From the NCBI GenBank assembly GCA_949051815.1, contig CARQVR010000002.1:62001-126000 (forward strand): a DNA stretch of 64,000 bases, in the 5' to 3' direction. The DNA comes from an uncultured Lachnospiraceae bacterium (lineage in GTDB: Bacteria > Bacillota > Clostridia > Lachnospirales > Lachnospiraceae). The notes beneath the pieces were generated by a model. It saw only the letters and a program-made list of their open reading frames with translations. It made no database searches and was not told the origin of the DNA. Shown here in pieces: positions 45,177-53,281 of this stretch (position 1 is the stretch's first letter; each line of letters starts with the position of its first letter). Position numbers and translations under genes: made by a program.

Positions 45177-46301
45177 ATGGAATTCAGGGATTTAAAAAGA
45201 CAATATCAGATGCATAAAAAGGAAATCGACGGTGCGCTGCAGGAAGTGATCGACGGTGCGCATTTTATAAGCGGGCCGCAGGTGACACAGTTGGAGCAGG
45301 AGCTGGCGGCGTATGCGGGTGTGGGGCACTGTATTACCTGTGCCAACGGCACGGACGCCTTGCAGCTTGCCCTGATGGCGTGGGAGATTGGCGCCGGGGA
45401 CGCGGTGTTTGTGCCGGATTTCACCTTTTTTTCCAGCGGAGAAGTGGTGCCCCTTGTGGGAGCCGTTCCGGTGTTTGTGGACATAGACAGAGATACCTTT
45501 AATATCAGCACGGACAGCCTGCGAAACGCTGTGGAATATGTGCTTCATCATACGGATTTAAAGCCGAAGGCGGTGGTGGCAGTGGATCTGTTCGGGCAGC
45601 CTGCGGACTATGAGGCGCTGCGTCAGACGGCCGCGGAATACGGTCTGCTCGTACTGGAGGACGCAGCCCAGTCCTTTGGCGGTATGGCAGACGGAAAAAA
45701 GGCGTGCAGCTTCGGGGATATCTCCACCACTTCCTTTTTTCCGGCGAAACCGCTCGGCTGTTATGGCGACGGCGGCGCCGTGTTCACCGACAACGAGGCG
45801 TGGGCAGAAAGGCTCAGGTCGCTTCATGTGCACGGGAAAGGCAGCGATAAGTATGATAATACCCGCATCGGGTTAAACTCCCGTCTGGATACGATGCAGG
45901 CGGCGGTGCTTTTACAGAAGATGCGTTTTTTTGAGGAAGAGGTGGCGGCGTGTAACCGTGTGGCGGCTAAGTATGACGAGCGTCTGCGGGGAACGGTGAA
46001 AACGCCGGTTATTCGGGACGGCGTGCGCTCGAGCTGGGCGCAGTATACGATCTGTCTGCGGGACGCACAGGAGAGAGAACATGTGATGGCGCAGATGAAA
46101 GCCGACGGCATTCCGGGTATGGTCTACTATAGGAAGCCGATGCACAGGCAGGAAGCCTTTGCGGGGATGCTTTGCGGGGCGGAGCGCTGTGAGAACACGG
46201 AATATATCTGCGAGAGGTGCCTGTCTTTGCCGATGCACCCTTACATGGAGGACGCGGAGATCGACGCGGTGTGCGGGAGCGTGAAGAAAGCCGTGGGATG
46301 A
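45177..46301 (+). CDS. DegT/DnrJ/EryC1/StrS sugar aminotransferase, WbpE-like
   Basis: 374 residues. EFRDLKRQYQMHKKEIDGAL, GAHFISGPQVTQLE, CANGTDALQLAL and the PLP-lysine site FFPAKPLGCYGDGGAV (Lys near residue 190) define a PLP-dependent sugar aminotransferase. The wording is closest to WbpE-type enzymes that put an amino group at C3 of a UDP-sugar acid. GGAGG lies 6 bases before ATG 45177. The dehydrogenases and N-acetyltransferase needed to complete a WbpA-B-D-E-I pathway are not in the window. Confidence 0.9.
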   Translation: MEFRDLKRQYQMHKKEIDGALQEVIDGAHFISGPQVTQLEQELAAYAGVGHCITCANGTDALQLALMAWEIGAGDAVFVPDFTFFSSGEVVPLVGAVPVFVDIDRDTFNISTDSLRNAVEYVLHHTDLKPKAVVAVDLFGQPADYEALRQTAAEYGLLVLEDAAQSFGGMADGKKACSFGDISTTSFFPAKPLGCYGDGGAVFTDNEAWAERLRSLHVHGKGSDKYDNTRIGLNSRLDTMQAAVLLQKMRFFEEEVAACNRVAAKYDERLRGTVKTPVIRDGVRSSWAQYTICLRDAQEREHVMAQMKADGIPGMVYYRKPMHRQEAFAGMLCGAERCENTEYICERCLSLPMHPYMEDAEIDAVCGSVKKAVG

Positions 46302-46373
46302 TGCAGGCGTTTTCGCAGGGATTTGGTTTTCGCGCAGGGCGGCAGGGAAACCGGAGCCTGAGGAGAAAAAGAG

Positions 46374-48119
46374 ATGTGCCGGACAGACGGCAGAGATGAG
46401 GATATGGGAGAGAAGATAGCGCTGCGGGGCTGGCTTGCAGCCAGCCGGAATATGAAAATCACCTGTCTTGGTGAATATATGGATTTGGGCGTCTGCGTGC
46501 AATACCGGAATCTGCTGAACAAATTTCCGCAGGATCAGATTTTTTTATCCTATGCGGATCAGGTTAGCTTTTTGGACGGTTATGTGTACAATAAGGACGA
46601 GTTTCTCTGTCCCGAAGGATTCGGACAGTGGCCGGAGTCTTTTTCCTGCTCTCTTTTAAAAGACCGGACAGCGCATTTCCGGAAACTGCGGGGGGCTTTC
46701 TGCGGGTATTTCTACGACAAGGAAACGGATCAGGTGACAGCCTATACGGATCACGTTTCCAATAAGGCGTTATACTATTATGTGGACGGGGACAGATGGA
46801 TTTTGTCCAACTATGTGGATTTTATCGTGCGTGTCCTGCGGGCGAACGGCATCCCGTATCAGTTTGACGAGACTGCCGCCAAATATATGCTGTCCTACGG
46901 CTATATGCTGGACGACAGCACCTATGTGAAAGAGATACGCCGTCTGCTTCCCGGATGCTATGCGACGATCACCGGAGACGGGGCGGATATCACGCAGTAT
47001 TATAAACTGCAGTGCCACGAGCAGTCCATGACGGAGGATGAGGCGCTTTTGAAGCTGGATGGCGCGTTCCGGCAGGCGGTGGCAAGGGAATTTGAGAAGG
47101 ATAAGGAATACGGTTACAGACATCTGGTGGACTTAAGCGCAGGACTGGACAGCCGCATGGTCTGCTGGGTGGCGCACGATATGGGCTATACGGAGCAGAC
47201 CAATTTGTCCTACAGTAAGCTCGGTTACAGAGACGACGTGATATCGGGCAAAATCGCCAGACATCTTGGGCATGAATACCTTTTCCGGGCGCTCGATGAT
47301 GTGCGGTGGATGTACGATGTGGACGAGATGACGCTGAAAAATAACGGCGCGGCTATCTGCCATGGCATGACCGGCGGCAACCGGATGCTAAGGTGCGTCA
47401 ATATGGAGCAGTATGGGATAGAACATACAGGAATTATCGGCGGGCCGACGATGGCGAGCTATTATAAGGATCGCGCGACGGCATACGCGAAACCGCAGTT
47501 CGGGCTGAATGCGTATTCCACGAAGCTGGGATATACCTTTGACGAAAAGGTGCTTGCGCAGCATGAGACGCAGGAGGCGTTTGCCATGAATACGCGCGGG
47601 CTTCTGGGGATGCAGGTCTCCTATATGACCAGACAGAATTACATCGAGTGCACTTCTCCTTTTGCGGACGTGGATATGCTGGAGACGGCTTTCTCCATCC
47701 CCTATGAGTACCGGGTGGACGATAAGCTGTATATGAGATGGATCGCGGAAAAATATCCGGGTGCGGCGGAGTTTGGCTGGGAAAAATGGGGCGGCGTCAA
47801 GCCGAAGAAGAGTCATATCTTTTTCAGAAAAGTGAAAACCACGAAGCGGCTGTGCAGCGCACATGTCCGCAGACTGCTGCACAGGGCGGATCCCGACTCC
47901 ATGAACCCGATGGATTACTGGTACGGGCGGGATGAAAAGGTCAGGGCATATCTGGACGGCATGTACGAGGAGCGGATTGGGAGCGCGGTGCTTTCAAAGG
48001 AGCTGGCGGAGGATATGCGCAGGCTTTACAGGGAAGGCGCTTTTACGGAAAAGAGTCTGGTGCTGACGGTGCTTAGTGCGGTGCATCTGTATTTTGAGGG
48101 CGGCACGGCGAAAGTTTAG
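46374..48119 (+). CDS. Asparagine-synthase-like protein, probable glycan amidotransferase
   Basis: 581 residues. The ATP pyrophosphatase motif DLSAGLDSRMV at about residue 252 and the following GEYLF/GIIGGPTM region mark the AsnB superfamily; SGGLDS is changed to SAGLDS. The N-terminus (MCRTDGRDED) has Cys2 but not the following Gly-Ile of class II glutaminases, and the usual RGPD glutamine-binding motif is absent, so ammonia may come from elsewhere. Like WbpS-type proteins it may amidate a uronic acid made by the neighbouring epimerase and aminotransferase. AGGAG lies 9 bases upstream. Confidence 0.78.
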   Translation: MCRTDGRDEDMGEKIALRGWLAASRNMKITCLGEYMDLGVCVQYRNLLNKFPQDQIFLSYADQVSFLDGYVYNKDEFLCPEGFGQWPESFSCSLLKDRTAHFRKLRGAFCGYFYDKETDQVTAYTDHVSNKALYYYVDGDRWILSNYVDFIVRVLRANGIPYQFDETAAKYMLSYGYMLDDSTYVKEIRRLLPGCYATITGDGADITQYYKLQCHEQSMTEDEALLKLDGAFRQAVAREFEKDKEYGYRHLVDLSAGLDSRMVCWVAHDMGYTEQTNLSYSKLGYRDDVISGKIARHLGHEYLFRALDDVRWMYDVDEMTLKNNGAAICHGMTGGNRMLRCVNMEQYGIEHTGIIGGPTMASYYKDRATAYAKPQFGLNAYSTKLGYTFDEKVLAQHETQEAFAMNTRGLLGMQVSYMTRQNYIECTSPFADVDMLETAFSIPYEYRVDDKLYMRWIAEKYPGAAEFGWEKWGGVKPKKSHIFFRKVKTTKRLCSAHVRRLLHRADPDSMNPMDYWYGRDEKVRAYLDGMYEERIGSAVLSKELAEDMRRLYREGAFTEKSLVLTVLSAVHLYFEGGTAKV

Positions 48120-48143
48120 TGCACATTAGAAACGAGGCGTATT

Positions 48144-49517
48144 ATGAAGAGACAGGTGGAAGAAGTAGATTTTCTCATGATCTATGAGCATAAGGTAAGA
48201 GAGCTGGAAAACCTGTGCCTGATCAAATATGAGCTGGAAAAACGTGGCTATAAAGTCGTGATTAAGCATATCGAGGATGAAGAGGCATTAGACGCGGTGA
48301 AACCCATCTATCACGCGAAGGTGGTCACCACCATGGCTTGTTACCAGAACGCTTCTTTAGAATGGCATACGAAGGATTTCGTGTCTTTCGACAAGGTCAT
48401 CGACATGCAGTGGGAGAATATCGTTTACCCGAAGGATGAGCGGGCAGGCGTATTCAAGAACTATACCGGAATCGGCAGAGAGGTGGTCCGGGTGTCGTGG
48501 GGAGAGGCAAACAAGCGTCGGCTCTTAAAGGCGGCCCACATGGACGAGCGGAATATCAAGGTGGTCGGGCATGTGGGAATGGACTTTCTGCGAAGCGGAC
48601 TCAGAGGGTATTATATGAGCCGGGAGGCGCTTTTTAAGCAGTACGGCCTTCCGATGGATAAAAAGATTCTGCTATTCGCTTCGCCTTTTTATGCGGACAA
48701 CCTCACTGAACAGTATATCGCCGGCATGTGCAAAAGGCATGGCGATGACTGGCGGGATTATTATGCGTTTATGATGCGGTCCGAAAAAACGATTCTGGAA
48801 TGGATGGAGAGGCTGTGTAACGAGCGGGAGGATATCATCGTAATTTACAGACCCCATCCCGGCCATATCGGAAAGCATATGTCAGAGGTGGCAAAAAGGT
48901 GCGGGAACTTTAAGGTAATCAGTGAGAAGTCCGTGAAGCAGTGGATTCTGGCTTCCGATATCATATATACGGGCAACAGTTCTACCATTGTGGAGGCGTT
49001 TTTTGCGGACAAGCCATGTTATCTGCTTTTTCCCTATGAGGTGACTGACGGGTATGAGTTAAAGCTGATCAGCAAGGGTGAAAAAATACGCGATTATGAG
49101 CACTTTTACCAGTCTGCCGTGGGGCAGGGAGGTCCGTTTCCGATTTCGCGGGAAGCCATCAACGACATTTATCTCGTGGATGAGGTGCCGGGCTATGTGA
49201 AATTCGCGGATATGGCAGAGGAGGTGCTGCATGACCCGTCCTACGCGCTGACGAAGGAACAGCTTCGTTCCTACCGGAAAAAACAGCCCGTGGCCGTTAA
49301 AGTCCAGAAAATGCTGCAACGGCAGGACTGGTTCTATGACAGATACCGGAAACTGCTGGCGGACGAGAACTGCCACAACAAATGGATCGAGAAACAGCGC
49401 GCCCTGCGGCGGCAGAAGGCGGAACGGAATAAGCGGTTTGCCATCGAGAGCACAAACGGGCAGGAGATTGCAATGATCGTGCAAAAGATTGCGGCGCAAC
49501 TGGATGAAAAGCGGTAA
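48144..49517 (+). CDS. Surface carbohydrate biosynthesis GT-B-like protein
   Basis: 457 residues. EVDFLMIYEHKVRELENLCLIKYELEKRGYKV at the start, KVVGHVGMDFL near residue 135, IIVIYRPHPGHIGKHMSE near 234 and IIYTGNSSTIVEAFFADKPCYLLFPYE near 275 resemble CDP-glycerol glycerophosphotransferase and Kdo/sialyl-transferase-like GT-B proteins, with the RPHPG and SSTIVEA donor-site pattern. It precedes the CMP-sugar synthetase gene at 49644, so use of a CMP-activated sugar is plausible but inferred. The C-terminal ~90 residues are highly charged. Confidence 0.7.
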   Translation: MKRQVEEVDFLMIYEHKVRELENLCLIKYELEKRGYKVVIKHIEDEEALDAVKPIYHAKVVTTMACYQNASLEWHTKDFVSFDKVIDMQWENIVYPKDERAGVFKNYTGIGREVVRVSWGEANKRRLLKAAHMDERNIKVVGHVGMDFLRSGLRGYYMSREALFKQYGLPMDKKILLFASPFYADNLTEQYIAGMCKRHGDDWRDYYAFMMRSEKTILEWMERLCNEREDIIVIYRPHPGHIGKHMSEVAKRCGNFKVISEKSVKQWILASDIIYTGNSSTIVEAFFADKPCYLLFPYEVTDGYELKLISKGEKIRDYEHFYQSAVGQGGPFPISREAINDIYLVDEVPGYVKFADMAEEVLHDPSYALTKEQLRSYRKKQPVAVKVQKMLQRQDWFYDRYRKLLADENCHNKWIEKQRALRRQKAERNKRFAIESTNGQEIAMIVQKIAAQLDEKR

Positions 49518-49643
49518 GAACAGGAGACACAGTAAGGAAGCGGCAATACAGATCCGGCGAAACTGCTGTCATAGGCAGGAGAAGCCGGAACGCAGAACAT
49601 TGTAGCAAATAGGAAAAATAAAAGTGAAACGGAGGAAAAGAAC

Positions 49644-50324
49644 ATGAGCGATAAGATTACTGCGGTGGTACCGGTGAAGGGCAACAGCACAAGACTGCCG
49701 AATAAAAATATTTTACCTTTCGGGGATTCCAACTTATTACAGCACAAGATCGAGCAGTTAAAACAGGTGAAAGGACTGCACGAGATCATCGTGTCCTCCG
49801 ACTCCGACGAGATGCTTGACATCGGGGAAAAGTGCGGCGTAAAGGCGATCAAGCGGCCGGAACAGTACGCCAATGAATCCGTTCCCTTCGGCATGTTTTT
49901 GGAGTATCTGTGCGACACGATCGAGGGCGATCATCTTCTCTATGCCTGCGCGACTTCGCCCTGCGTGGAGCCTTATCTGTATGAGAAGGCCATCAGGGTG
50001 TACTTTGAGAAATTGAAGGAGGGGTATGATTCCCTGATTACGGTTTCGCCCTATCAGACGTATCTGCTGGATGATAACGGGCCCATGAATTTCAAGATGG
50101 GGCTGGAGCACAAAAATTCCGAGCAGCTTCCGATGATGTATCATTTCACGAACGGCATTGACCTTGCGCCCACAGCGAAGGTGAGGGAGTGGCATTACAA
50201 TTACGGGCCGAAATATTATCAGCTTGTCATCAATAAGCGCGAGGCGGCAGATATTGACGATCTGTATGACTATGAGATGGCGAAAGCGCTGTACGCCATG
50301 AAGGATCCGAACCCGACGGTGTAG
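49644..50324 (+). CDS. Acylneuraminate/ulosonate cytidylyltransferase (NeuA-like)
   Basis: 226 residues. TAVVPVKGNSTRLPNKNILPFGDSNLL is the CTP-binding motif of CMP-sialic acid/CMP-Kdo synthetases, followed by IIVSSDSDEML near residue 50, YACATSPCVEP near 95 and a late ADIDDLYDYEMA (Asp pair for metal). It activates a keto sugar acid as the CMP derivative. No NeuB-type condensing enzyme is visible; the next glycan genes are a DRE-TIM aldolase and a KdsC-like phosphatase. ACGGAGGAAAAG precedes the ATG. Confidence 0.88.
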   Translation: MSDKITAVVPVKGNSTRLPNKNILPFGDSNLLQHKIEQLKQVKGLHEIIVSSDSDEMLDIGEKCGVKAIKRPEQYANESVPFGMFLEYLCDTIEGDHLLYACATSPCVEPYLYEKAIRVYFEKLKEGYDSLITVSPYQTYLLDDNGPMNFKMGLEHKNSEQLPMMYHFTNGIDLAPTAKVREWHYNYGPKYYQLVINKREAADIDDLYDYEMAKALYAMKDPNPTV

Positions 50325-50353
50325 GGCGGCGGTGAAAACGGTGAGGCTGTCTA

Positions 50354-50382
50354 TTGACATAAAAAATTGATTTGCATATAAT
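50354..50382 (+). promoter_or_regulatory. Consensus sigma-A promoter of the PBECR4-like unit
   Basis: TTGACA (50354-50359), a 17-base spacer and TATAAT (50377-50382) give a perfect match to the housekeeping promoter. It lies 30 bases after the cytidylyltransferase stop and 29 bases before the 50-nt tandem repeat. It is the best promoter in the window and would drive the repeat transcript and the gene at 50608. Confidence 0.85.
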
Positions 50383-50410
50383 AATATTAGAGGAAAAGCG
50401 TGCTTTTCCA

Positions 50411-50534
50411 GTGGGCTAACACTTAAATCTGATATGCTTGTCAATCATGCGATTGACCGTTGGCGGACAACACTAAAATCCGAAACATTTACCAACGCAC
50501 AGTTGGCCGTTGGCAGACAACATTAAAATTAGCC
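50411..50534 (+). ncRNA. Tandem 50-nt repeats with paired arms; candidate repeat RNA
   Basis: Units at 50411-50460, 50461-50510 and a partial third from 50511. Shared anchors: ACAACACTAAAAT-like block, then a hairpin, then CCGTTGGC. In unit 1 the hairpin is GTCAATC/GATTGAC with a 4-base loop; in unit 2 it is CCAAC/GTTGG with a 5-base loop, so sequence changes but pairing is kept. A second small hairpin GTTG/CAAC spans each unit junction. It lies between a strong promoter and a hairpin plus nuclease-like gene. A TTG-started small frame here has no ribosome site and is unlikely to be coding. Confidence 0.6.
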
Positions 50535-50536
50535 AC

Positions 50537-50585
50537 AAAGAGAGAGTATATAGCACAGTGGTGTTATTACTCTCTCTTTAAATTT
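50537..50585 (+). terminator. Hairpin between repeat array and PBECR4-like gene
   Basis: AAAGAGAGAGTA (50537-50548) and TACTCTCTCTTT (50568-50579) form a perfect 12-bp stem, with a 19-base loop that has its own CAC/GTG pairing. It is followed by a weak AAATTTATG rather than a full T-run, so it would terminate only partly. Leaky terminators at this place regulate toxin expression in known type III systems. Confidence 0.6.
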
Positions 50586-50607
50586 ATGGAGGGCTGCGGA
50601 TACAATT

Positions 50608-51294
50608 ATGAAATTTACCAAAGAAGATGCGCGAAGACGGGTGCTCAATTGCGCGAAGCAATATCAGCAAAAACTTCTGAATAAAAAAATGATCATTATT
50701 TACCGTGAAAGGCGGGATAATAAAATTCGTTCTATAGAAGTGGTATTTTATAAAAGAAATTATCAGCATCTGACTGGATTGGAATTAACTGACAAAAACG
50801 GAAATGTGCTGCGGAATCAGTCGATGAACTTTTATAGGAAATGTATAGAGAATAAATTGGGCTTAGATGAGTTTCGGTTTAGGAAGGACGGTACATCACA
50901 TTTGAAACTGTCGGCTTTACCGGTTTTGATGGATGTGACGAAAATAACGAGAATTACCGGTAATTATAATAATGTCCGACCTTATCTTTTGGTGGATAAG
51001 GTGATGGGAGGCGTAAACTTCTGTCTTGGATTAAGCAAGGAAAATGATATATATGTTCCGTCTTCCGCATTGCTTGAAGATATAAAGCGGCTGACGGATG
51101 CACCGTCGCAGGTTCTTGCAATTATGGAGAAAGAAATGGATGAAGGTACATATTCTGTTGTAAAACATGTTGCAAAAGGACTAAATCTCAACCATATTAT
51201 ATTGCCGGATGAGATTAATGACAGAATCAATTTGGAAAACTATTTATACAATGGAACGAAAAATAATGTTGAATTTCGTGGAAGTGGAATCTGA
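50608..51294 (+). CDS. PBECR4-like BECR-fold nuclease domain protein, candidate toxin
   Basis: 228 residues. IIIYRERRDNKIRSIEVVFYKRNYQHLTGLEL, FYRKCIENKLGLDEF, DGTSHLKLSALPVLM, LLVDKVMGGVNFCLGL and IYVPSSALLEDIKRLTD match my recollection of the PBECR4 (phage Barnase-EndoU-ColicinE5-RelE-like nuclease) family. No catalytic residues can be named with confidence. AT-rich, unlike its glycan neighbours, and preceded by its own promoter, tandem repeats and hairpin. GGAGG lies a long 15 bases before the ATG; GCGGA is nearer. It splits the cytidylyltransferase and aldolase genes. Confidence 0.65.
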   Translation: MKFTKEDARRRVLNCAKQYQQKLLNKKMIIIYRERRDNKIRSIEVVFYKRNYQHLTGLELTDKNGNVLRNQSMNFYRKCIENKLGLDEFRFRKDGTSHLKLSALPVLMDVTKITRITGNYNNVRPYLLVDKVMGGVNFCLGLSKENDIYVPSSALLEDIKRLTDAPSQVLAIMEKEMDEGTYSVVKHVAKGLNLNHIILPDEINDRINLENYLYNGTKNNVEFRGSGI

Positions 51295-51406
51295 GTTGTG
51301 CTATACTCATTTTGTATATGAGATGAAATAATTTTTTTAATTTTATCATCGTAACAGAGAATAAACGCCGGAAAATGTTTGCTTTAATAAATTTAAAAGG
51401 AGCGCT

Positions 51407-53008
51407 ATGTCAGAAATCAAATTATTAGACTGTACCCTCCGCGACGGCGGGTACATTAACGACTGGAATTTCGGGGAATACACCATCAGGGACGTCATGA
51501 CAAAACTGATCGAATCCGGAGTGGATTATATTGAAGTCGGTTTTTTGCGGGACTGTGACTATGACAGGAATAAGGCCCTCTACAACAACTGTGCCGAGAT
51601 TGCCAATATTCTGCCGGAGAACCGCGGCAATGCGAAATTCACAGCCATGTCCCTGCACAATAAATACAGCATTGACAAGCTGGAGCCTTACGATGGTAAG
51701 ACGATTGACGCGCTGCGCGTTACCTTCCACGACTATGACATAGACGAGGGACTGGAATATATCCGGAAAGTGAAAGATAAGGGCTATAAGGTGTTTGCCA
51801 ATCCCATCAATATCATGGGATATTCGGATGAAATGATATTGCGGCTGTTACAGAAGATCAATGAGCTGCAGCCCTATGCCTTCTCCATCGTGGACACCTT
51901 CGGTTCCATGATGAAGGATGATTTGCAGCGGATTTATTCTCTGATTGAGCACAATCTGAGAAAAGATATCGTGATCGGCCTGCATCTGCACGAGAATCTC
52001 GCCCTGTCCTACTCGCTGGCACAGGATTTTATCGGTATGAAGGCAAGCGACAGGGACTGCGTGATCGACGCCTCTATGCTGGGCATGGGACGCTCTCCGG
52101 GCAACCTGTGCATGGAACTGATCATGGATTATATGAACAAACGCCAGTCGGGGCACTATGACGTGAATCCCGTGCTGGACGGGATAGACGACCACATTGC
52201 CAGACTGAAGCAGATAGAACCGTGGGGCTACAGCACAGCGTATGCGCTGTCGGCGAAGTATAACCTGCACCGCAATTACGCGGAATTTCTGTTGGACAAG
52301 GGGCGTCTCAGGGCGAAGCAGATCAACCAGATTCTGGGCAGCATCGAAGAACATAAGAAGACCGCTTATGACGAGGCGTATATCGAAGGCCTGTATCAGG
52401 ATTTCCAGAATAAGGCGGTTGACGATACCCGGACGCTTAAGGAAATTGCCGGGCGGCTTTCCGGGAAGAAATGTCTGATTCTGGCGCCCGGGTCGAGCAT
52501 TATCCGGGAGAAAGAGCGGATAGATTCCTATGTGGAAAAGGAGAAGCCGGTAGTTATTTCAGCAAATTTTGTGCCCGATACTTATCAGGCGGACTATGTG
52601 TTCTGCTGTAATGCCATGCGGTTTGAGATGCTGCTTTGCAGGAAAAATATGCCGGAGCTTATCGTCACATCCAATCTGCTGGAGATGTGTGCGGATGAGA
52701 GGCTGGGCGGCAGGAAACCGCTGGTTGTCAACTATACGGATCTGCACTTTGATGAGGCGGTATCTAATGACAATAGTGTCATAATGCTGCTGCGGCTTTT
52801 GAAAAAGCTGGATGTGTCCGACGCCGCGCTTGCCGGATTCGATGGGTACAGGGCGGGCAGCAGGGAGAACTATGTGGCGGATTACATGGCCAGCCAGCAT
52901 ACCAAAGGCGAAGAGGAGAATAAGCGGATCAAAGAGCGTATGGCGCAGATGGAGAAGCAGATGAATATTTGCTATCTGACGGAATCACTGTATAAGTGCG
53001 GGGAATAG
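51407..53008 (+). CDS. DRE-TIM metallolyase (aldolase) fused to a C-terminal unknown domain
   Basis: 533 residues. LLDCTLRDGGYINDWNFG at the start is the DRE-TIM motif (catalytic Arg-Asp), GLHLHENLALS near residue 193 the metal-binding HxH, and GMGRSPGNLCMELIMDY near 225 the glycine-rich loop, as in 4-hydroxy-2-oxovalerate aldolase (DmpG), HMG-CoA lyase and isopropylmalate synthase. From ~345 a Rossmann-like domain follows (KCLILAPGSSIIREKERI, VVISANFVPDTYQADYVFCCN). It may condense pyruvate with a sugar aldehyde to make the keto acid that the NeuA-like enzyme activates. AAAGGAG lies before the ATG. Confidence 0.82.
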   Translation: MSEIKLLDCTLRDGGYINDWNFGEYTIRDVMTKLIESGVDYIEVGFLRDCDYDRNKALYNNCAEIANILPENRGNAKFTAMSLHNKYSIDKLEPYDGKTIDALRVTFHDYDIDEGLEYIRKVKDKGYKVFANPINIMGYSDEMILRLLQKINELQPYAFSIVDTFGSMMKDDLQRIYSLIEHNLRKDIVIGLHLHENLALSYSLAQDFIGMKASDRDCVIDASMLGMGRSPGNLCMELIMDYMNKRQSGHYDVNPVLDGIDDHIARLKQIEPWGYSTAYALSAKYNLHRNYAEFLLDKGRLRAKQINQILGSIEEHKKTAYDEAYIEGLYQDFQNKAVDDTRTLKEIAGRLSGKKCLILAPGSSIIREKERIDSYVEKEKPVVISANFVPDTYQADYVFCCNAMRFEMLLCRKNMPELIVTSNLLEMCADERLGGRKPLVVNYTDLHFDEAVSNDNSVIMLLRLLKKLDVSDAALAGFDGYRAGSRENYVADYMASQHTKGEEENKRIKERMAQMEKQMNICYLTESLYKCGE

Positions 53009-53054
53009 TGTGAGAAGGCAAACGGGGCAACAGGCGGCGCGCCTGTGCATATAA

Positions 53055-53250
53055 GTAATTGCGAAACTCTTTTAATGTTGTTGAATTTGCACAAATAGCA
53101 TAATCAACGCAGACGCGCTTTCGCTCCGTTCCAAACGCAACGGTGCTAGGCTCGAAAAAACCTCGCCAAGTGCCGGCGTTTTCCAAGGGTCTGCTTATAA
53201 TTATGCTATTTGCACAATAGAAGCCACGATTTGATGAGTTTCGCAATTAC
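53055..53250. repeat. 196-bp nested palindromic element (family A with inner family B-like core)
   Basis: The outer ends GTAATTGCGAAACTC (53055) and GAGTTTCGCAATTAC (to 53250) are the same 15-bp inverted ends as at 26396-26467. Inside, a second inverted pair (AAATAGCATAAT / ATTATGCTATTT) flanks GCAGAC...GTCTGC, and the centre holds GCGCTTTCGCTCCG, GGCTCG, CCTCGCCAAGTGCCG, related to the family B core. Thus one element appears to sit within another. It fills most of the 273-base gap between the aldolase and phosphatase genes. Confidence 0.75.
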
Positions 53251-53281
53251 CTACTGTGCATAGCGGGAAAGGAACCGGGAA

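Noticed and set aside
50411..50534. CRISPR array
   Set aside because: Units are adjacent and diverged with no spacers; period 50 with paired arms, only 2.4 copies and no cas genes.
50460..50684. Small plus-strand frame across the 50-nt repeats, with an internal repeated peptide
   Set aside because: TTG start without a ribosome site; it overlaps the nuclease gene and its peptide repeat is just the DNA repeat translated. Paired arms argue for RNA function instead.
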